A DNA stretch of 64,000 nucleotides from Ctena decussata. Taxonomy: Eukaryota; Mollusca; Bivalvia; Lucinida; Lucinidae. The stretch lies in assembly GCA_963989385.1 (NCBI GenBank), contig OZ022502.1:9067001-9131000 (forward strand), read 5' to 3'. The notes under the pieces were generated by a model. That model searched no databases. It was given only the letters and a program-made list of their open reading frames with translations, and was not told where the DNA came from. This document shows positions 13,701 to 28,000 of the stretch, one piece after another; position 1 is the stretch's first letter; every line of letters begins with the position of its first letter. Position numbers and translations under genes: made by a program.

Positions 13701-15518
13701 CGACGTCATTTCAACGTCATGTGCCTGCTGGGAGTTCTTATTGTTTTAAAACAAATGCGCTAGTTAAAAAATCAATGCTATGCAAATGTTTTGCTGTTGT
13801 TAACAAAGCTATAAAGGGCTTTGTTAGCTTAGGGAAGAAATTAATTTTGATATAGAGAACACATTTTTAGGGAGTTCGGACCGCTTTTACCACATTACCT
13901 TCGTTTCCGACTGATATGTACTTTACTCTCTCCAGTAAATAGCTGTTAACCCTGAAAAGTACACATATCAAATGATCCGCTGCACGACTAAACCAACAAA
14001 GTGGCATGTGCACCCAGCGAAGACTCAGATCAGCTTTGGCATCCGCCCAGCTGTGCACTTACAGGGTGGATAAGGGTCTAAGCTAGCTCCATGTGGACAG
14101 ATAAGACTCTGATCAGACTTGGCGGATGCCCACGCTGATCTGAGTCTTCAATTGGCGCACATGCCACTTGGTAGGTTTTGTCGTGTCGCGGCTCTAATAC
14201 ACATAATTACTTCCATGAGTTTTAAGTAAATCTTGGGAGAGCTAATATTTAATATCTCACAAAGGTTGCTCTTTTTTTTCACAAATATCTTTGTATAGGG
14301 GGAAAGATGTGGCTGCAGACGTTGCCCGAGAAATGTTGATGGCAATGCAAGAATACTCCACGACGTCGGATCCAGAAATGTTGTTTTCACAGGCGGTGAC
14401 CTCTGCCCAACAATTGGCAGGATCAGGTATAAATGTAAACGCACCTCAGGCAACGTGTGAAAAGTAAAATTCTAATCAGCCTGCGCATCAGCTCAGATAT
14501 CAGATTTTTTTGTTTTAATGCCCCCGCCATTTTTAATGGGGGGGGGGGGGGGGGGCATATAGTATCACCCCTGTTAATACATACTTCCTGTCCTGTCCTG
14601 TACATCCGTCCCGTACGAAAATGTTTTCCGTTCGATATCTTTTGAAAACATTGGTGTATTGAATTCATATTTCATACACAGGTATATAATTATAAAATAC
14701 AGGTCTAGTTCGATTAAGGGTAAAATATGTCTATTATTGTGGGAGTTATGGCCCTTTTTCGACTTCATTTTGTACGAAAAAATGGTAAAATGGTTTCCGA
14801 TCATTATCTTTTATGAACATTGGTGTATTGAATTCATATTTCATACGCAGGTATATAATCATAGAATACAGGTCAAGTTCTGTTTAGGGTAAAATCTGTC
14901 TATTATTGTGGAAGTTATGGCCCGTTTTTGACTTCATTTTGTATGAAAAAATGTTAAAATGCTTTCCGTTCATTATCTTTTGGAAACATTGGTTTATTGA
15001 ATTCATATTTCATACACAGGTATATAATCATTAAATACAGGTCAAATTCGGTATATGGTAAAATCCGTCTATAATTGAGGGAGTTATGGCCCTTTTTCGA
15101 CTTCATTTCGTATGAAAAAATGGTTTCCGTTCATTATCTTTTGAAAAGATTAGTGCATTGGATTCATATTTTATACACAGGTATATAATCACAAAATACA
15201 GGTCAAGTTCGATTTAGGGCATTTCCGTCAATTATTATGGGAGTTATGGCCCTTTTTCGACTTTATTTTTTGTCTAAAAATGGTTTCCATTCGTATTTTT
15301 TGAAAACATTTATACATGGGATTCATATTTTATACTCAAATATATAAATTATAAAATACAGGTTAGGTTCAATTTAGGGTAAAATCTGCCAATTACTTTT
15401 GGAGTTATCTTCCTTTTCAACTTCATTTCATACAAATTAGTTTCCGTTTGTTAGTTTTTGAAAAGTTACTTGTTTTCGGGCTATTTCTTTTGGAAAGTTG
15501 CATGGCATCTATTTCCAC

Positions 15519-15549
<31 letters not shown>

Positions 15550-18500
15550 ACACACTTCTCTTAATCCGAGAAACACAATACATCTGCCTAAGGAATACAA
15601 TAAAACATGTACCACACAAGTCTGCCTTTGTGAGCCTAGTTATTCTACAAGTGCCAGTACCTTACACAAGGCGCCATCTTACTTAGGGCACTAGGCGGGG
15701 GCATCCGTGTCCTCTGGACACATAATGAGACTCCCCAGATTGTATATGTGGAAAGGGAAAACTTGCTCAAACAGAGTAAATCTCATGCAGATATTAGCCT
15801 TGCCTTTTCGTTTATGCAGTAAGGTACATTTTCACGAGACACTAATCAGACTACAAGTATTTTCAGGTTTAGAGAGCACGAAATTGATTGAAATTACATA
15901 TCACTGACTCAATTTTCTTATAAAGGCAAATTCTATTTTATTACCAATGCAAGTCCTACCAGGAAACACGCAAAAATATGCATAAACGTATTGTTTCCAG
16001 AGAACATCACTCGGAACTTGATGCCCAGAGCCCTAGATAAGAAGGAGTATTTATCGATAATTAGGGATAATTTTTGCTAATTCTGGATAAAACCATATGT
16101 TGTGACCCCTCATCTGAACCGTCTCGACGAGAGGGTTAAGATGAGGGGTCACAACATATGGTTTCAATAAGAAATAAAGAAAATTATCCTTCAATTATCA
16201 TCAAATACCCCTCTTATCTAGAACTCTGATGCCTTCCTTGTTGTAGAGTAAAAGTGTTCGAGAACACTTTCAGGATAGACAACTCTTCCGTTTTCATCCT
16301 TGCCTCCCTTCTCATCAGGGTCTATTCTTAAAGGAACGAATTAGTTCCAAAAATGGCTCCCTTTTAGAAGGTGTATGTTGTCCAGGGTACCAACAGTAAA
16401 TCTCAAAAAAAATGTTTGTCTTTGATAGAAAATGGCGAAAAAGCACGGATAATGGAAGGCAATAATTTTTCAGCTTCGAGTATTTTGACTTTTTTGCGTC
16501 AACAATTTCTCCCTTTTTAAAATCTGGCCCCGAGGTTATAAAACTTGAGTACATTCTCAAACTCAAAATAGAGCACACTGATTGGCTGCTTCCGAGCACA
16601 TGCTCGGAAGCAGCCAATCAGTGTGCTTTATTTTGAGTTTGAGAATGTACTCAAGTTTTATAACCTCAGGGCCTGTTTTATGTTGCCAACATCTATTTTC
16701 CTAAGAGCGAAGTATTTTCTTCAGTTAAAGGTTACTTTATTTGAAAATATTTTTATTTTACCAAGGAATGGTATACTTTTATTCTTACTTTGCCCCTATG
16801 TACAAATGGCGCTCAAGCGTGACGGTAGAGCCAAACACCTGAATTTAGACATTTGGTTTTATTCCATGTCCTCTACACACATGCGAAATCTGACAGTTTC
16901 ATTGTAGTGGAAATCATGTTACTGAAATTAATAGACGTCTTTTTATTGTAGGCACAGAAACAATTATTCTTCTAGATAGTATTGAAGACTCCTTACAAAA
17001 TGACAAAGAACGTACATGCGACTTATTGGTGAAACTGCTGCAAGGACTACCGCCAACTGTGAGTACTATGGTGAAGTCGGGTAAATTCGGACAGCGGGTA
17101 AATCCGGACAGTAACATGTTTTAATTTATATATCAGTTGTTTAGAATTCAAACAAAATTAACTGGGCAAACACTGAATATCCTGATGAGACGGCTGATTA
17201 TAAGCCGTCTCATCTTGATTTTCACTGTTTGCAATGGTATGCCCGAATTTACCCGCTGTCCGAAGTTACCCGACTTGACCCTACTTCCGTCGTGAAACAT
17301 CATCAGTTCATCAAAATTATTCCCGTAAAACAAGTTAAATATGTTCTATAAAAGGGTTATCCTTTGGAAGCAAGGATCACACCAAAGAACTGAAAACTGT
17401 CGAGTGTACAAGTTTTCTGGGCCAGACTAGCTAGTTTCGGCCAATTAGGCCTCATCAGTGACCCTCAAATATTTTTAAAGTTCTACAATGGAATCAATAA
17501 TCCCAAAGGACTAGAAAATAAAATCTACACTATGATGAAGGGCAGGGAGACTTTTTACGGTGACAACACAGTCCCAATCACCAGCTGTAGTGAAGTTCAA
17601 TATGTTCTATAAAAGGGTTATCCTTTGGAAGCAAGGATCACACCAAAGAACTGAAAACCCTGCTAACCGTTCCAAAGCGTATTTTTATACTTCTGGTGTG
17701 GTTCGTTTTTTCCATATTAACAGTTTCGACCATCTATTAAAGGTATACTCCCTCGTATTTCATTACGAAATAATCACAAAATTATGAAGCTGGTTAGTTG
17801 TATGCAACATAATTAAGATTTGTTAAAAAAATCTTCAGCTAAAACATCTTTGTTACGGAGGCAGAGACGATATATCAATGCGTCCCCTTCTTGAATATTC
17901 ACGAATATTTTGTCGTCATAAATTGATCGACTCCCACAGGCGTTTCTACAAGCATGCTTTGAATTTTATGATTGGTGGAGTAAATAACTTAACAATAGCA
18001 TTAACCTCTAATCTGTGCACGTGAGTTGTTTTCAGCCAATAACTGTCTAAAGTTGAGTAAAGAAAGGGCTTAAAATTATTCATGTTATACTTTAACCTGA
18101 TTAACTATGATTGCTGGGCGTATCCAGTCGTAAGTTTTGGCGGGAATGGCGACCCGCTATTGCCGCTCTTTTTGTGTATTTCCTTAAATTCTCCTATTTT
18201 CAGTGACCATCACATATCATACACTTGGCAGATAAATGTACTTTTAATAGCAATCATTATCATGCCCAGAATATAATGTTTTGTGAGAAATTTAAAATTT
18301 AATAGAAATATTGTGGGTGTTAATCTTTAAGTGAGCGGCGTATTTTTCATTAAATTAAGGCAGCTGAATGACCGGTTTGGTCACATCTTAAGGTTTTTGG
18401 CTTAGCAAAGACACTAATTCTAAAGGGCACAGTGAAACGGGAAAGAGAAGAAGAGGTAGACTGAAGAGGATGTGTGAAGACAATATGAAGGAATGGACAG

Positions 18501-21500
18501 GGATGGACTTTGCTAGCACAACTAGCAGAGCTCTAGATAAGAGGGGTATTTGATGATAATTGATGGATAATTTTCTTTATTTCTCATTGGAACCATATGT
18601 TGTGACCCCTCATCTGAACCGTCTCGTCGAGACGGTTCTGATGAGGGGTCACAATATAGGTTTTTATGCAGAATTATAAAAAATTATCCCTAATTATCAT
18701 CAAATACTCCCTCTTATCTAGAGCTCTGAACTAGAGCAGCTGAAGACAGGACTATGTGGAAGAGGATTATTGTAAAGCCATCTGTGGTGCCCCAACGACC
18801 TTTCAATGTTACGGGACAGGCTAGACTAGACTGTTGGAAACTACGTAAAGCTGCAAGTCATAGACCCTAGCGGTCACCGTTTTTTTTAAATTCTCGTTGA
18901 GGTGCGTCAAAATAATTATTATTTCTATGTCTTATTTAAGGTAAAGCTGCTGGTGACGTCAAGAACGGAGATTGAGAAGTTTCCCATTCTACATGTAATG
19001 CCTCTTGATAAACTGGACTTACAGCCTTTCCCGTATGAAGATGCTGTCGAATTATTGCGCAAGACCGCGAGGCCTGTAAGTAAATACTCTAGTTACAAAC
19101 TGTAATCTTGTCGGCGGAAACATTTGAGCCGCGACACGACAAAACCAACAAAGTGGTTGTGCGCCCGGTGCAGACTCAGATCAGCCTGGGCATCCACCCA
19201 GTCCAATCAGACTCTTCGCTAAGCGCTTAAAAGATAGATAAGGGTCTTAGCTACCTCCTTGCGGACAGCGAAGACTCTGATCAGACTGGGCGGATGCTGG
19301 GCGCACAACCGCATTGTTGGTTTTGTCGTGTCGCGGCTCATTTCGTTTAAAAAAAAAAGAGAAAAAAAGAAATTAAAGCCAATTATAGAGATAGTCTGAA
19401 AATCAGTTGTTGTTTTTTTTATAAAACTTGATTTGTTATAATTCTTTTTTACTTCCGTTTAATTATCTCTGACTGACCTTTATAACTGTGTTAATATCAT
19501 GATTATTATTATTATTATTATGCCAGGTGTCTTTAATTTTCCTCATATTTGTTTAGCTATGCTTCCTTTTGTTTTGGACCATTTTATACTGAACCCCGGA
19601 ATGGACATAAGTATATTTTTAAGTGGTGGCCAGTTATATTCTGACTTTCACCCACTTTTTTTACAGACTCATTCTTTGCATATACAGTCGCTTAGGTCTC
19701 CAAGACATCTTAATGGTGTATATATGTAAATATGACTGTTAAATTTGTGTTTATGTTTTATGAGGACCATATGTGAGATTAGTATGTTTTGCTAATTATG
19801 TCATCCTCCTGAAATAAAGACTTTATTTAACTTCGAAGTATGGCCAATGTTCCTTCTTTCGAATGTGTTCTCTTCTCTTGAAGGAGTTTTTTTTTTTTTA
19901 GATTTTAATTTGCAATACCCACCGTGTCTTGGCTGAAGTGTTTTTTTTCTAGTGCCCTCGTGTTAGTTTCTTTGTCGTCCCCTGAAGATGAATGTACATA
20001 AAATATATGAGCCAGTCTCTGTGAAAACCGGGCTTAATGACATAAATATGAAAAAATAACTAACTGCATCACTGAAAAGTATAAGCTTTTCTTAACATTT
20101 TCTGAAAATTTGAGATGGTTACCATTATTCATTACTGAGATATAGACTTTTGTAGCACACAAGTAGTGTAGTTTCAATTATATGACGTAAATAACGTCAT
20201 GCAAGTATGTTCTGACGTCAACGTCATAACGTTTGTTTACACGAGCTTTCAGTGCTTGTAACACTAAATAACTCGGACAAAAAGTGTGTTTGCTCATTTT
20301 CAATGTGTATTTCATAGCACACACATGACAATTTGTATGATTTAACTTTCTTTCTCCCATGATATATTTTTGTAATGGTATACCATATGTTTTCAATGTT
20401 TTTGGGTTACCTTGGAATAAGCGTTGTCATGGCAACATATGTCATATTAATAGCTGGATTTTGTCTGAATTCATTGGCTTTCTGTTATATCTGAACGCCT
20501 AAGGTATTTTCATTGAAATAAAGAGAGTTTCGAAAAATCATCAATTTTGGCGTTTTTCATCCATTCACAACGTAATTATTACGTTATGTCATTAAGCCCG
20601 GTTTTCACAGAGAACGGCTCATATACTTTAAAATTCTTAATTTCAGGGTCCTAACCTTTGCGGAGATAAAACAAAATCATTCTTTTTTCCAGGTTCAGCT
20701 GTCGGAGAATGAATGTACATTTGTTCTAAGCTTTAGTGGAAACAGTCCGCTTGCGATTCGTGTTATATCAAAGACAATACAGGGATACTGTCAACAACAT
20801 ACCAATCTGACCATCGAACAAATACTGAATATTGCACAAAAAAGTGGGGCCATGGCAGCTGTTTTGGACGTGATAAAGTATTCCTACGATTCGCTAGATG
20901 AAAAGCACAAAACTTATCTTCTTACACTGTCAGTGTTTGAAAATTCAGTTTTTGAAACTGATGAAGTCGCATTCATGATACAACTATCATTTAAAGATAC
21001 AATTATGTCGCTACTGTTTCTTAAATATAAAAATCTTGTAGAAATCGAGCAAGACATACTACAGAAGGGTGGGATACGCTTCCTGTATTGCTTACATCCT
21101 TTGGTTCTCACATTTCTTAATCAACTAAAGAAGCCAACTAATATTAAACATCTGTATCTTGAACTGATGATGAAGAAGATAGATAATGTTGCAAATACAC
21201 ATAACGAACGTTTTGTAGAGGCTTTCTCTGTGTTCAGGAACCGAACGACAAGCATCAAAACATTATTTCTGTTACTGCAGCAAGAACCCATGACGTTTGC
21301 AATAATGCGATGTTCGTATTTGTACAAGTTATCAGTTTTCTTAGGATCCCCTTCTAGTAGGGAAGACGTTTTGGAACGTCTAGCGAAAGAACATGACTCA
21401 AAGGGTAAGAAAACCTCCGCCCTGTACTGGATAGTGGTAACGGCCACTTCTTGTATTGATAATAACAGATGCGACCAGGCGGAGCAATACTTAGAAAAAA

Positions 21501-22007
21501 TAAAAGAGGAAATTGAAACCATCCGAACGTCAGATCCTAAACTGCTGTATGTACAGGGTGAATATTACCTCACTAAAGGCAGAATTTACAACAGCAAGAA
21601 AAAATATACAGATGCAGAAGAGGCTTTACTCAAAGCACAATGTTGTTTTCGGCAGTCTGAAGGCAGTGACAGTCGATTTCCCGAAGCTGCAAGGACGTTC
21701 AACGCACTAGGAAATATCTACTTCAACCTGAAGAACTATAGACAGTCTTTGAAGTATCATCAAGAAGCTAGCGACCTAACGCAGCGACATCTTATTGATC
21801 GTACCAATCAAGACTTGTCTATTTATGTTTTCAATCTGGGAACAGTGAAGGCCGAGCAAGCTGAATACGAACGAGACTGCAATAGAGAGTTAGCTAATCA
21901 GTTATATCAAGGGGCTCTCGATGATTTTAATACAAGCATGGAAATAGATATCCGACTGAATCTTCAACGTATTCCAAGCTATCCTAGGAAGCTTCTCCAG
22001 AGGTAAG

Positions 22008-22057
<50 letters not shown>

Positions 22058-25000
22058 GCCGTCTCTCTCTCTGTCTATGTCTGCCCCTCTCTCTCTCTGT
22101 ACGTATTGTTTGCTTAGGGCTTAAGAGTAACTAGCCATTTTTACTACTCGTATCTCGTACTGCTTTGACTTGAATAACAGAAAACAGTTTTCGCATAAAT
22201 TATTCTTCTATTCCTCATTTTCTTTCAAGGACTTGTTTTAGGTCAGTAGGTGATAACAAGATTGTTTTTATGTTCAGCTTAAGTTCACTTAGTGACCGTA
22301 TGCAGAAGCTACACCTAATGAGGTAATTCTGTTTTTTTCCTGTATTTTGAAACATACTTTTACGAACGTACAATTGTTTAAACCAGGTCAGGTCTTCATC
22401 ACCGAATGGGTAAATATGACGAAGCAATAGCTGATGCAAAAGAGGCTGTCAAATTGAGAGAAGACATTTATGGGAAGAATCACTCACTGGTTACCGATGC
22501 GTATTACTGTGTTGCAAATGTGCTGTACAAAAGAGCTTCGAATAAAAAGAAAGGGACACACGGTAAATTTACACGTAGAGTAACTTGCTTTTAAGTGGAA
22601 ATTGTCCTTAAGTCGAACAAATTGTCAGTAATAATATTTCATCTTGTTTGATCATCACCTTTCCAGACCAGATGTTACCATAAGCATAGCTTAAGCATAG
22701 AGAAGTCCAAAGTTATAATACAACTAGTTGGCAGCGCAACATATCTCTCTCGAGCTCTTTTTGAATTTCAGAATTTGGATATTCATAAAATTTGTTAATG
22801 GCTCGTATTATATGGAAATAGGATTTTCAGTCATCGAAAATTAATCTTTGTTGACTCCATCTGTGGCTGCTTGGTGCTCGGAAAGAACTTTTTTAGTCAA
22901 AATAATTAAAATTCAGATGTTTACACATATTATTACTACAAACCTAACCTATGCCATTTGGGCGAACACAGATTCGCCTTGGAGTCTAACAGGGGCATAC
23001 AGTTTTTGAGACGTGTTGCTCACTGTTTCACCGGCAAATACGTTCAGTAATAGACTATATGCTCAAACATTGTTTGTATCTTTTTATGGATGCAGTAGTG
23101 GTCTACGATTGTCATAAGTGAAGATAATCACACCCTTAATGCACCCCTAAAACGAATGTGTTTGAACTTCCAGGAACCACGAGGTGGATTTATCTGCACT
23201 TCCGTGCCTTTTCGTCTGTCGCTTTTTCTCCTTAAATGTGTTAATTGTGGAACCAAATAAATTGATTGCAAATATTCATCTTAAAATGCGGTTTCTTTGG
23301 ACATCACAGACCCTGTATGAGGTTGTCTCATAATAGCTGGATTAGGATATCTGTTCGTCTCACGAGTGTAGAGACTCCGAGTTCCGAGTAATAATGTCAA
23401 CTCTAAGATATATTAGCGTTTTAAATAAGTTGAATTAAATCTAAGACTGTGCAAAGGATAGTACTCTATTCGACATTATAATTAATTTGTGTAGGTGAAT
23501 ACCGCCCCCACCCCCATCCCCACCCCCATATTTTGTCCTTAGTTCTATCAAGAATTTGACTACTTGGAGGTGGTGAAGGTGCATAAGACTTGTACACACG
23601 ATATTTCCCCACCCAAATAAGAAGTCGGCCAATAGTCAGGAACTGAAGGCACAGGGCAGTACTAAAAGTTTTTGCGTCAAGGGAAAACTTACCAGCCTGC
23701 ATTTAATGACTTTAATATGTACGAGTACAGTTTCGTGTCTTTTAGCTATTTTCACCAGACCGGACCGTTTTTGTGACTTCCTGTTTGCTTCGTTTAAGGA
23801 CGAGCTATTCCAAACATAAATCTACTCTTGAAGGAAAGTTTTATACCTAGTGGAGAAAATTCGTTCCTTTACGTGTTGATGTCGATTTGAAAGGGTGCCG
23901 AAATGGAAAAAAGAGAGCTGCCCCTCCTAAATGCGTACTCTTAAACCTTAGTGGCTTTAGTATTAGGACAAAAATATTGAATATTAAAAGTCGAAGGAAC
24001 AGTTTGATATTGATCTACAGTGCTATTTGTTCCAAAAGCAATTTTATACATCCTAAAACACTGAATTTTGACATTCAAATTTATGGATACCTACCGTAAT
24101 TATTTTCTCCCTACAACCCTACCACCATAGGGGCTGAGAACATTTTGTTTTCGGTGCGTTTTCAGTCACCGTCGCGGTCTGCGTGAGAGCCTCTTCCTGT
24201 ATGCTCGGCATCGGTTGAGCAATAAATGCATTTTCACCAAATCTGTATGGATATATCATTGGGAGAAGCTTAAAACCTGATTTAAATTTGATGGCATTGA
24301 CCTCAATTTCAAGATCACAAGAAAACTTGTGGGACATTTCAAAGTCAAGGTTCAATATTTCCTAAAATGTTTCTTTCACCGCACTAGGTGAAACTTCATC
24401 AGACTAACATATTTATAGTATTTGGTCACGGCAGAGAGATCACAGTGTTTAGGTGACCGTGATTTCGGTGTTAAGGTCAGTGACTCGTATGTCTGATATC
24501 TCCAAAACCAATACGTCTTAATTTGCTGAGCATGCAAGGATGAATTGTTGGGACACCAGATTTTTGTTGAGCTTTGCCTCATGATTAAGGTCTTGGCCAT
24601 GTACGCACGATATTCCCCAAACCAGTTGTTAAATTTTCGCCAAGCATGCATATATCGTTTGGTGAATTCTAAGAGCTGGTTATTTTTTTTTGGTGACCTT
24701 GACCTTATTTTCAAAGGTCACAGGAGGGCTTATAATGTTATTGTTTTATCAATAGACGATGCTGTGGGGAATGTCCTGGGCGGAAACATCTGTTTTGTCT
24801 GATTAAAAGTTAGTTAGTTATGTGTCCAAATATATATTATGAAACTATAATTGATCCAATTTAGCTTCTCTAAATATAATGGTAGACACTTGAGATACAT
24901 GTGAACATAATTATATCCCCGCTTTGAAAAAGTGGGGGGTATACTGGTTTACATCTGTCCGTAGTTCCGTCCGTCCTTCCGTCCGTCCTTCCGTAATACC

Positions 25001-28000
25001 GTAAAACTTTTTCGTCAAAGATATCTCAAGAACCGTAAAAGATAGAAACTTCATATTTGGTATACAGGATGACAACGACAAGTTGTATCGTGGGATTAAG
25101 AACCGGCTCTCTCCTGCTTGTTCTTCCTTGTATTTGTTCACTTTTCTTTCCCTCCACACTTTTTCGTCAAAGATATCTCCGCAACCGTGCGTTCAGAATT
25201 GTAATTTTTCGTAAAAAATTTCTCAGCAACTGTTCTAGGTGGAAGGTTTATATTTGTTATATGAGTTGACAATGACCTGTTGTATTGTGGGATTGAAAAC
25301 GGGCAAATCTTCTGCTTGATCTTCCCTGTATTTGTTCACATTTCTTTCTCAACACACTTTTTGTCAAAGATATCTCCACAACCGTATAAGTTCTCTCTCT
25401 CTCTTTTCTTATAGATTGCACATGCGAAAAGGGAAGGCTCTGATCAGATAAACAAGCTGGTTTGAGCTTCTCCTGTTTGCATTTGTCATAAGTTTGTTGT
25501 TTACATTCTACATGGACTTCCGGTTAGTGATGGTTAATGGACGTGTTTTTGTGTGGGGGAAGCAAATTGACTAAAAATGTAAAACTATCTATCTGAATGA
25601 CCTGGGACTGGATACTGTAGTTTCATAATGTATTGTTAGTGCTTGGACAAAATCATTTTGTGCAGAAAAGGGAATTTCTTGAAAGGATTTATGGATATAA
25701 ATCAACAAGGTACTAATCTTTGTTAGCGTGGGAAACTCCATTTAACTCCATTTAACTGTGTACCATTGTTATCCTTGTTATGAATGAGTGAGTTCGGACT
25801 CAGTATTCTTACTACAATGAATAAGCATAGTAAATCTTCTACTACTTCCCACGCTCGATAATTTCAGAACTATACTGAACTTTATTACAAAAGTATCGAT
25901 CAAAGCTATGAGCAATTCGGATCTAGCTGCAAAAGAATCCGCTGTGTCTACTCCAAAGCAGTCTAAACAGACCAACAGTAACAGTACCAGTACATTTCCT
26001 ATTCCAGAGGTATCTGGAAAAAACACCCCTTCATCTTCGGACGCAGTTAGTGAAGGGACACCTAAAGGAGGAACAAAGCGTGCTTTAACTTCACCATTAC
26101 AACCTGTTCTTGCTCAACCTGAGAAGAAAACACGTCCAGAATTAGGTTTAGTCTCTGATACGGAATCTGACGCTACTTTGCTCGAATTGCCTGGCGATAC
26201 GGACGACGATATGGACGACGATACGAACGGGGATGTGTGTCCTGTCCCTCAACCTGAGCCTGAGACTGACGCAGTAACTCATTACGTTTCCCGGCCAATG
26301 ATTCCATCCGACATTCTGTCTATTGCTCATGAGTTGAAAGAAATAATGCTGCCTGAAGTAAAGCAGACGGTGAGAGATGAAATCCCAGATATCGGAACTA
26401 TTGTGCAAGAAGCCGTTAAAACTGCTGTTAAAGCTGTGACTGATGTAATGAATAAAAAAATCGAACAACTAGCCGTTGATAATGCCAGCTTAAGAAAAGA
26501 TAACGCAAATTTGGAAAATCTGTGTTCAAACCTTGAAACCAGGGTTGCTAAATTAGAGGCGTCAAATGATGCCCTAGAACAGTATAGCAGGCGGAACTCG
26601 GTACGAATTTCTGGAATTCCTCAAACAGAGCAAGAAAATACGGACAAAATAGTGCTTGATGTTGCCAGGTCCATGGACGTGCCCTTAGAAATAACAGATA
26701 TAGACCGCTCACATCGCGTAGGCTCCGACAGAAATAGGAGGCGCGATATCCTCGTTAAATTTGTGTCTTATCGTGCGAGGCAGAGTCTTCTCACAGAGCG
26801 TAAAAAGTTAAGAAGCAAGGAAGGTATGAAGGATGTATTTATTAACGAGGATCTGACTGCGAACAGGGGTAAACTCCTGTTCGATGCCAGACGCCTTGTT
26901 AAAGCCAAAGTTCTGAAATCGGCTTATTCTGCTGATGGTAGAATACTTGTGAGAGACTTTGCTGACAGGCGATACTTGATTCAAAGTGACGCTGACATAA
27001 AGAAACATGGAGATCCAGATCAGCTGGTTGGAGCTAGAGCTGGTGCCTGGGCCTCGGCTTCAGCAGGGGCTCCAACAGGTAGATTTGGATCTGATCATAC
27101 TCAGCGTGATCGCAGAGAAGAGGCAATGTTTTAAACGTATACCTACAGTCTGTCGTATACACGTACTGACAATTAAATCTGTTGCCTTTCTTTTTTTGTC
27201 TAAATACTATAATATAATGCGATTAAGGTGCCTATTGTACAGGTATAGTCTGGACACGATATATTAGCGGAAATATTGGAACAGTTCTAGAAATCTGTCT
27301 TGTGATCATACTGATTCATATGCAAGTGTGCTAAACCCAACATAAACTTTGCAGAAATGTATAAATAACAATAACGGTAAATGAATATATAACGAATATA
27401 TTAAATGTGACTACCAGTCTTGTGTAGAGAGTTAATTCTTATGAAATATATTTTTGGGACAGCTTACGGTGTTTTAGGACGGTTATAAGAGAGATGTATA
27501 GTTGTGCGAACCGTGATCAGACTGCTTCTTCGGAACCAGCCTGGTCTGGTCTGACTATTACCCTAGTCCCAATATTTGTAGTCATTGTGGTATGTCTGAA
27601 CATGTAAGTGATTGATCAAATGGTGCATCTCTGGGATAGCAGTAGCTTTATGCCTTCCTACCATTACATTCTAAACTCTTACAAGGCGCACGTATATAGC
27701 CTCGATCATTCACATGATGTATTTTAAATAGTACAGCAAACATTGTCTCTTTTTTTCTTTTCTTTTTTTTTATATAGTTTTCACTAATTAGCCTTCTTAT
27801 AAAAAAGTACAGTTCACGTGTACTAAAATGGGCATGCATTGGGCTGACAGATCTTTTTGTATACATTACTATATGAAATGAATAGCTGTTCTACACACAA
27901 ACACTGCTTCCAGACAAAGGCGAGTAGTGGATACAGCTGAGAGGTTACTTTGTATGGAAGTATGGATAGTCACACTTTTCCCCCTGTATTCTGTATCATG

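Larger units (their letters stand above)
10354..14298 (+). other. Intron 3
   Basis: Nested MITE B and A with the 274-bp tandem duplication, the 1.3-kb TA-flanked element, a CRE-rich mini-element (13625) and a diverged family A MITE. No exon seen. Confidence 0.8.
14427..16951 (+). other. Intron 4
   Basis: Poly-G tract, the five-unit tandem array, poly-C/(CA)n, hairpin MITE B (16026) and the large palindrome (16532). Confidence 0.8.
17059..18940 (+). other. Intron 5
   Basis: MITE C at its start, then a local direct repeat of about 70 bp (TATGTTCTATAAAAGGGTTA at about 17340 and 17600), the 594-bp TTAA element and the RTE fragment with a nested MITE. Confidence 0.8.

Noticed and set aside
18082..18276. 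64-codon frame with an identical copy at 50687-50881
   Set aside because: Identity comes from the shared TTAA-flanked element, not from protein conservation; no domain.
26148..26468. 106-codon minus-strand frame
   Set aside because: Shadow of LINE ORF1.
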